64,000 bases of DNA, taken from NCBI RefSeq assembly GCF_001425265.1, contig NZ_LMEC01000026.1, forward strand, positions 373,877-437,876, in the 5' to 3' direction. Each line of letters starts with the position of its first letter. Within the stretch, counting starts at the first letter, position 1. The position numbers were made by a program, and so were the translations under genes. This DNA comes from Massilia sp. Root418 (GTDB lineage: Bacteria > Pseudomonadota > Gammaproteobacteria > Burkholderiales > Burkholderiaceae_D). The notes beneath the pieces are model-generated. The model did not search any database and was not told where the DNA came from. It worked only from the letters and a program-made list of their open reading frames with translations. This document shows, one piece after another, positions 59,896-64,000 of the stretch.

Positions 59896-60288
59896 TTACT
59901 TCACCGTCGTGGTGTTGGCGCGGTCCAGCTCTTCGCGCAGCACGCGGATGTTTTCCTGCAGCGCGTCGGCGGCCGCCGTGGCCTTGGCCGAGTTGGCTTT
60001 GCTCTGCGCCAGGCGGGCATCGGCCTGGGCCTGCGTGGCCAGGTCGCGCGCGGACTGGTAATCCTTGGCGGCCAGTGCCTGGTTGGCGCGCAGCATTTTT
60101 TCGCGGGCCGACGTCATCTCGGCCGGGGCCAGTTCAGCCGCGCCGGCCGAGGTGGCGTTCTCGACCGCCGCGCGCGACACGGCCACATCGGCAGTGGCGG
60201 GCGCCTTCTGGCTGGCGCAGCCGGCCAGCATCAGCAGGGCCAGGCCGCATATGGCGGAGGTGGATTGCATACGCAGCGGAGTGCTCAT
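59896..60288 (-). CDS. DUF4398 lipoprotein
   Basis: The 130-residue lipoprotein (lipobox LAGC, Cys about 24) contains a DUF4398 helical domain (AELAPAEMTSAREKMLRANQALAAKDYQSARDLATQAQADARLA) and a short coiled coil. It is the first gene before the OmpA/DUF4398 gene and probably works with it in the outer membrane. AGGAGAAAAATA precedes the ATG at 60288; the longer frame upstream was rejected for lacking a signal. Confidence 0.88.
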   Translation of the reverse strand: MSTPLRMQSTSAICGLALLMLAGCASQKAPATADVAVSRAAVENATSAGAAELAPAEMTSAREKMLRANQALAAKDYQSARDLATQAQADARLAQSKANSAKATAAADALQENIRVLREELDRANTTTVK

Positions 60289-60424
60289 TATTTTTCTCCT
60301 TGAATGTATGAGGGGTATGCACGTTATAAGCGTTCTGGAGAACCCATTCAGTACGGTGCCGCACATTGCACCCGCCATGCGTGGTGTAGGCTGTGCCCAT
60401 GCTCCCAGTATGAAAGGCCCCGCC

Positions 60425-62467
60425 ATGTCCATGCCCCGCAGAACAAAAATCGCCCTTGCCATCGGTGGCACGCTGATTGCCGTGCCGGCCGTGGCCCTGA
60501 TCGTGCTGCTCAATTACGACTGGAACCGCGCCCGCCCGTGGCTCAGCGAGAAGACCAGCGAGGCCATCGGCCGCCCCTTCTCCATCAACGGCGACCTGGC
60601 GCTGACGTGGGAAAAGCAGATCGTGCCCGAACGCGAACGCAGCTGGCGCGACCGCCTGCCGTGGCCGCACCTGGTGGCGAAAGACGTCCACCTCGGCAAC
60701 CCGGCCGGCATGCAGCCGGCCGAGATGGCCAGCGTGGGCGAGTTCTCCTTCTCGCTCAATCCCTTTGCGCTGCTGAACAAGGAGATTTCCATCCCGGTGC
60801 TGCGTTTCGCCTCGCCCACCGTGCTGCTGCAGCGCAGCGGGGACGGCAGGAACAACTGGACCTTCGAAAAGAAGGACAAGCCCTCGCCGTGGCACCTGGA
60901 CCTGGAGCGCGTGGTCTTTACCAAGGGCACCGTGCACTACCGGGACGCGGTGGCCAAGGCCGAGGCGACCGCCGAGCTCGACACCATCAATGCCGACCCC
61001 GCCTACGGCGTGTCCTGGAAACTCAAGGGCCAGTGGCACGGCGCCCCCATCACCGGCAGCGGCAAGGCCGGCGCGGTGCTGTCGCTGCGGCAGCAGACCA
61101 CGCCCTACCCGGTCGCGGCCGACGTCAACCTGGGCGGCACCCGCATTGCCGTGGAGGGCACGCTGACCAAGCCCACCGCGCTGGCCGCGCTGGACATGAA
61201 GCTGACCCTGTCCGGCCCCAGCATGGCGCGCCTGTACGGGCTGACCGGCATCGTGCTGCCGGAGACCCCGCCCTTCACCACCTCCGGCCACCTGACGGCC
61301 ACGCTGGGCAAGGACAAGGGCCACTACATCTACGACAAGTTTACCGGCAAGGTCGGCTCCAGCGACATCGGCGGCCACCTGGAATACCAGCAGAAGCAGC
61401 CGCGCGGCTACCTGAGCGGCGACGTGCGCTCGCGCCTGCTGCAGTTCGCCGACCTGGGCCCGCTGGTGGGCGCCGACTCCAACGCCAGCAAGCAGGCGCG
61501 CGGCCTGCCCGCCGTGCAGCCCAGCGGCAAGGTGCTGCCGGTGGAAAAATTCCGTACCGAGCGCTGGACCAGCATCGACGCCGACGTGAAGTTCAAGGCC
61601 GAGCGCATCGTGCGCGAAAAGCAGCTGCCGATCGCCAACCTGGTCACCGACATCCACCTGAAGGATGGCGTGATCGCGCTGACGCCGCTCAACTTCGACT
61701 GGGCCGGCGGCACGCTGGCCTCGAACGTCAAGCTCGACGGCAGCGGCCGCAGCGAGAAGGACGCCATCCGCGCCGAGCTCAAGGCCAGCGCGCGCCACTT
61801 GAAGCTCAAGGAACTGTTCCCCACCCTGGACGGCCTGAAAGCCAGCGTGGGCGAGATCAACGGCGACACCTCGCTGAGCGCCACCGGCAATTCCGTGGCC
61901 ACCCTGCTGGCGGCCTCCAACGGCGAAGTGAAGGCGCTGATCAACCAGGGCAGCATCAGCAAGCTGCTGCTGGAACAGATGGGCTTGAACCTGGGCAACG
62001 TGGTGCTGACCAAGCTGTCCGGCGACAAGCAGGTGAAAATCAACTGCATGGCGGCCGACTTCGCCGTCACCAACGGCCTGGCGCAAACGCGCGAATTCAT
62101 AGTCGACACCGAGGACGCGGTGATCGGCGTCAACGGCACCGTAAACCTGGCCAGCGAGCAGCTCAACCTCACGCTCAAGCCCGACAGCAAGGGCTTGCGC
62201 ATCATCACCCTGCGCTCGCCGCTGCACGTGACGGGCACCTTCAAGAATCCCGACGTGAGCGTGGACAAGGGTAGCTTGGCCATGAAAGCCGGCGGCGCGG
62301 TGGCGCTGGCGGTGGCGGCGGCGCCGGTGGCGGCACTGCTGCCGCTCATTAACACCGGCCCCGGCAAGGACAGCGAATGCGGCCGCCTGCTGGCGCAGGC
62401 ACGCGCCAAGCCGGTGGCGCCGCCGCCGGGCAAGACGCTGCAGGGCAAGCAGGCGCGCAAACAATGA
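60425..62467 (+). CDS. AsmA-family protein
   Basis: The 680-residue protein has one N-terminal transmembrane helix (IALAIGGTLIAVPAVALIVLL), then an AsmA-type beta-rich body that starts YDWNRARPWLSEKTSEAIGRPFSINGDL and continues to the conserved C-terminal block VNLASEQLNLTLKPDSKGLRIITLRSPLHVTGTFKNPDVSVD. AsmA-like proteins bridge the periplasm and carry lipids to the outer membrane. AAAGG lies nine bases before ATG 60425. It is divergent from the DUF4398 lipoprotein. Confidence 0.92.
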   Translation: MSMPRRTKIALAIGGTLIAVPAVALIVLLNYDWNRARPWLSEKTSEAIGRPFSINGDLALTWEKQIVPERERSWRDRLPWPHLVAKDVHLGNPAGMQPAEMASVGEFSFSLNPFALLNKEISIPVLRFASPTVLLQRSGDGRNNWTFEKKDKPSPWHLDLERVVFTKGTVHYRDAVAKAEATAELDTINADPAYGVSWKLKGQWHGAPITGSGKAGAVLSLRQQTTPYPVAADVNLGGTRIAVEGTLTKPTALAALDMKLTLSGPSMARLYGLTGIVLPETPPFTTSGHLTATLGKDKGHYIYDKFTGKVGSSDIGGHLEYQQKQPRGYLSGDVRSRLLQFADLGPLVGADSNASKQARGLPAVQPSGKVLPVEKFRTERWTSIDADVKFKAERIVREKQLPIANLVTDIHLKDGVIALTPLNFDWAGGTLASNVKLDGSGRSEKDAIRAELKASARHLKLKELFPTLDGLKASVGEINGDTSLSATGNSVATLLAASNGEVKALINQGSISKLLLEQMGLNLGNVVLTKLSGDKQVKINCMAADFAVTNGLAQTREFIVDTEDAVIGVNGTVNLASEQLNLTLKPDSKGLRIITLRSPLHVTGTFKNPDVSVDKGSLAMKAGGAVALAVAAAPVAALLPLINTGPGKDSECGRLLAQARAKPVAPPPGKTLQGKQARKQ

Positions 62468-62566
62468 CCCAGCGTGCGATGGCGAACAGAACATTTTGCC
62501 GGGCGCGCCTATTCTGAGCCTGTCGGAAGCGCCTGTTGCCAGGCGCAATCTCACAAGGAGCTAACG

Positions 62567-62878
62567 ATGAAAACTCTGCAATCCATCCCCACCCTGCTGG
62601 CCGCGCTGATGCTGGCTGCTACGGTGGGCTGCGCATCGACGCCCACGTCGGAAAGCACCGGCGAGTACATCGATGACACGGCTCTGACCGCCAACGTCAA
62701 GGCCGCCATGGTGAACCAACCGGAGCTGAACGCGTCCGAAATCAATGTGGAAACCTACAAGGGCACGGTGCAGCTGAGCGGCTTCGTTTCCTCGCAGGCG
62801 GACATTGACAAGGCCGTGGCAGCGGCCCGCAGCATCAACGGCGTGAAGAGCGTTACCAACGATATGCGCCTCAAATAA
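62567..62878 (+). CDS. BON-domain lipoprotein, copy 2
   Basis: The 103-residue lipoprotein (lipobox TVGC, Cys about 22) is a close paralogue of the BON lipoprotein at 55542-55856, with matching GEYIDDTALTANVKAAM, INVETYKGTVQLSGFV and NGVKSVTNDMRLK. CAAGGAGCTAACG precedes the ATG. It is followed eleven bases later by a small glycine-zipper lipoprotein gene. Confidence 0.92.
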   Translation: MKTLQSIPTLLAALMLAATVGCASTPTSESTGEYIDDTALTANVKAAMVNQPELNASEINVETYKGTVQLSGFVSSQADIDKAVAAARSINGVKSVTNDMRLK

Positions 62879-62889
62879 AGGAGAACATC

Positions 62890-63102
62890 ATGAACCACAT
62901 CAAACACCTCGCGGCCATTGCCGCCATCCTGTCCCTGAGCGCTTGCGCGGGCATGTCCCAGCAAGACAAGAACACCGCGGTCGGCGCCGCAGTCGGCGGC
63001 GTGGCCGGCTCGGTCCTGTCCGGCGGCTCCGCGGTCGGCACCGTCGGCGGCGCAGCCGTGGGCGGCGTGATCGGCAACCAGGTCAGCAAGCCGCCGCGCT
63101 AA
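62890..63102 (+). CDS. Small glycine-zipper lipoprotein (OsmB-like)
   Basis: The 70-residue lipoprotein (lipobox LSAC, Cys about 19) consists mostly of a glycine-zipper hairpin (AVGAAVGGVAGSVLSGGSAVGTVGGAAVGGVIGNQVS). This resembles OsmB, an osmotically induced outer-membrane lipoprotein. AAGGAGAACATC precedes the ATG. A strong terminator follows. Confidence 0.9.
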   Translation: MNHIKHLAAIAAILSLSACAGMSQQDKNTAVGAAVGGVAGSVLSGGSAVGTVGGAAVGGVIGNQVSKPPR

Positions 63103-63118
63103 GCCGGCGCCAGCCAGC

Positions 63119-63148
63119 AAAAAGGACTTCCGCGGAAGTCCTTTTTTT
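63119..63148. terminator. Intrinsic terminator after the OsmB-like gene
   Basis: AAAAAGGACTTCC and GGAAGTCCTTTTT form a 13-bp stem with a short GC loop and a T-run. The A-run on the other side lets it also stop transcription of the convergent regulator gene. Confidence 0.93.
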
Positions 63149-63183
63149 ATTGCCGCTGCCCAGACTGCGCGGCAGCGGGGCAC

Positions 63184-63927
63184 TCACAGGAACACATTGG
63201 CCATGCCGATGCTGCCGGTATCCTTCACCATCTCGTAGCAGCGGCAGGACACCGCCTCCAGCCCGGCCGAATCGAGGATCTCGATATTGCCCCGGCTGTA
63301 AGTGATGAGCTTCTGGTTCTGCAGGGCGCTGGCCGCCTTGGTCACGCCCACGCGGCGCACCCCCAGCGCGTGCGCCAGGAACTCGTGCGTGAGGTGGAAT
63401 TTTTCCGATTGCAGGCGGTCGCGCGTGATCAGCAGGGACCGCGCCAGGCGCGCCTCCAGCACATGGAAGCGGCTGCACACGGCAATCTGGATGGCTTGCG
63501 CCAGCAGGGTGTCCGTGTAGCGGTACAGCAGGCGCTGCAGCGACTCCATGCGCGCGAACTCGGCGCAGAAGTCGGCCGCGTGGATGCGGCTCGCGTGGCC
63601 GGCCCGCTGCACCACCGCGCGCACTTGCGCCAGTTCGTGGCCCAGCGCCACCGACGAGCCTATCATGCCCTCGCGTCCCACCGAGCCCACCTCCAGCGTC
63701 ATGCGCCCTTCCGCCACGGCCAGCAGCGAAATCAGGCTGTCGCTGGGGAAGTAGATGTACTGGATGGCCTGGCCCGGCTCGTACAGCACGTCGCCGACGT
63801 CCGCGTGCACCTGTTCGCACAGCGATTCCAGGTGCAGCAGGTCGTCTTCGGGCAAGCTGGCCAGCAGGCGGTTGCCAAAGTCCGGCGGCGGCATGCTGCT
63901 GTGAGCATTGGCGATAGTGAGGTCCAT
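63184..63927 (-). CDS. Crp/Fnr-family transcriptional regulator
   Basis: The 247-residue protein has an N-terminal cyclic-nucleotide-type beta-barrel (LEPGQAIQYIYFPSDSLISLLAVAEGRMTLEVGSVGREGMIGSSVALG) and a C-terminal HTH (LTHEFLAHALGVRRVGVTKAASALQNQKLITYSRGNIEILD). No Fnr-type cysteine cluster is seen, so it is not an Fe-S sensor; the ligand is unknown. It converges on the lipoprotein cluster and may regulate it, though I see no clear binding palindrome there. Confidence 0.88.
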   Translation of the reverse strand: MDLTIANAHSSMPPPDFGNRLLASLPEDDLLHLESLCEQVHADVGDVLYEPGQAIQYIYFPSDSLISLLAVAEGRMTLEVGSVGREGMIGSSVALGHELAQVRAVVQRAGHASRIHAADFCAEFARMESLQRLLYRYTDTLLAQAIQIAVCSRFHVLEARLARSLLITRDRLQSEKFHLTHEFLAHALGVRRVGVTKAASALQNQKLITYSRGNIEILDSAGLEAVSCRCYEMVKDTGSIGMANVFL

Positions 63928-64000
63928 GGGTGGCGGGAGTCAGCGACAGTTAACTTTTCTTCATCATGAAATCAAGGGTAACGGCATTGAATTCCCATGT

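Noticed and set aside
60134-62554. 806-codon minus-strand frame opposite AsmA
   Set aside because: AsmA on the other strand has a membrane helix, a start with ribosome site and conserved C-terminus; the antisense frame has nothing.

Overview
The window looks like chromosomal DNA of a high-GC betaproteobacterium of the Oxalobacteraceae (Massilia/Duganella/Janthinobacterium type). The grounds are strongly GC-biased third codon positions, OmpA proteins with proline/alanine linkers, a phasin with a histone-like tail, many c-di-GMP and two-component proteins, and envelope-stress genes of Burkholderiales type. I found no rRNA, tRNA, CRISPR array, phage or complete insertion sequence. The placement is inferred from gene content, not from a marker gene. 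No gene-free stretch exceeds 300 bp; the largest are 40352-40646 and 51334-51620.

Region 1 (1-11.2 kb): paired REP-like palindromes, a PilT/PilU-type ATPase, an RlmI-like methyltransferase that has lost its catalytic domain, a secreted DUF2807 protein and an Rpn-type nuclease. A probable copper operon follows (DUF2946, PCu(A)C chaperone, YcnI-like protein, TonB receptor), then an M48 protease, YaeQ, PurU and a zinc-less MDR oxidoreductase. Region 2 (11.2-20.7 kb): KGG stress protein, Dps, a frameshifted LysE exporter, a modABC-modE molybdate operon with a near-perfect ModE operator, YgjP-like protease, LOG-family hydrolase, TPR protein, TetR regulator, patatin and phasin.

Region 3 (20.9-33.9 kb): an alcohol-forming fatty acyl-CoA reductase of the two-domain Marinobacter type, then a signalling operon (histidine kinase, triple-receiver GGDEF/EAL protein, periplasmic solute-binding protein). 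Next comes a Tat subunit/GMC oxidoreductase/alpha-beta hydrolase operon and TrmJ. Region 4 (34-40.4 kb): SuhB-type phosphatase, RhlE helicase, hydroxypyruvate isomerase directly behind a perfect 24-bp-arm palindrome, a lipoprotein pair, a tandem-Usp protein and a 10-bp tandem repeat.

Region 5 (40.6-49.1 kb) is the most unusual block. It is a tightly packed operon encoding a LOV-like/GGNEF/EAL/REC protein, a 105-residue stand-alone domain, an HDOD protein, a histidine kinase, a REC/HD-GYP-like protein and a REC protein. A paralogous histidine kinase faces it. Several catalytic or cofactor residues are degenerate, so parts of it may work as sensors or scaffolds. Region 6 (49.1-64 kb): MtfA protease, a winged-helix regulator, a collagen-like lipoprotein, OmpA, YihY and an AI-2E-family permease. 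It ends in an envelope-stress cluster: two BON lipoproteins, glycine-zipper lipoproteins, DUF3309, YqjE-, DUF883- and ferritin-like proteins, OmpA/DUF4398, AsmA and a Crp/Fnr regulator.
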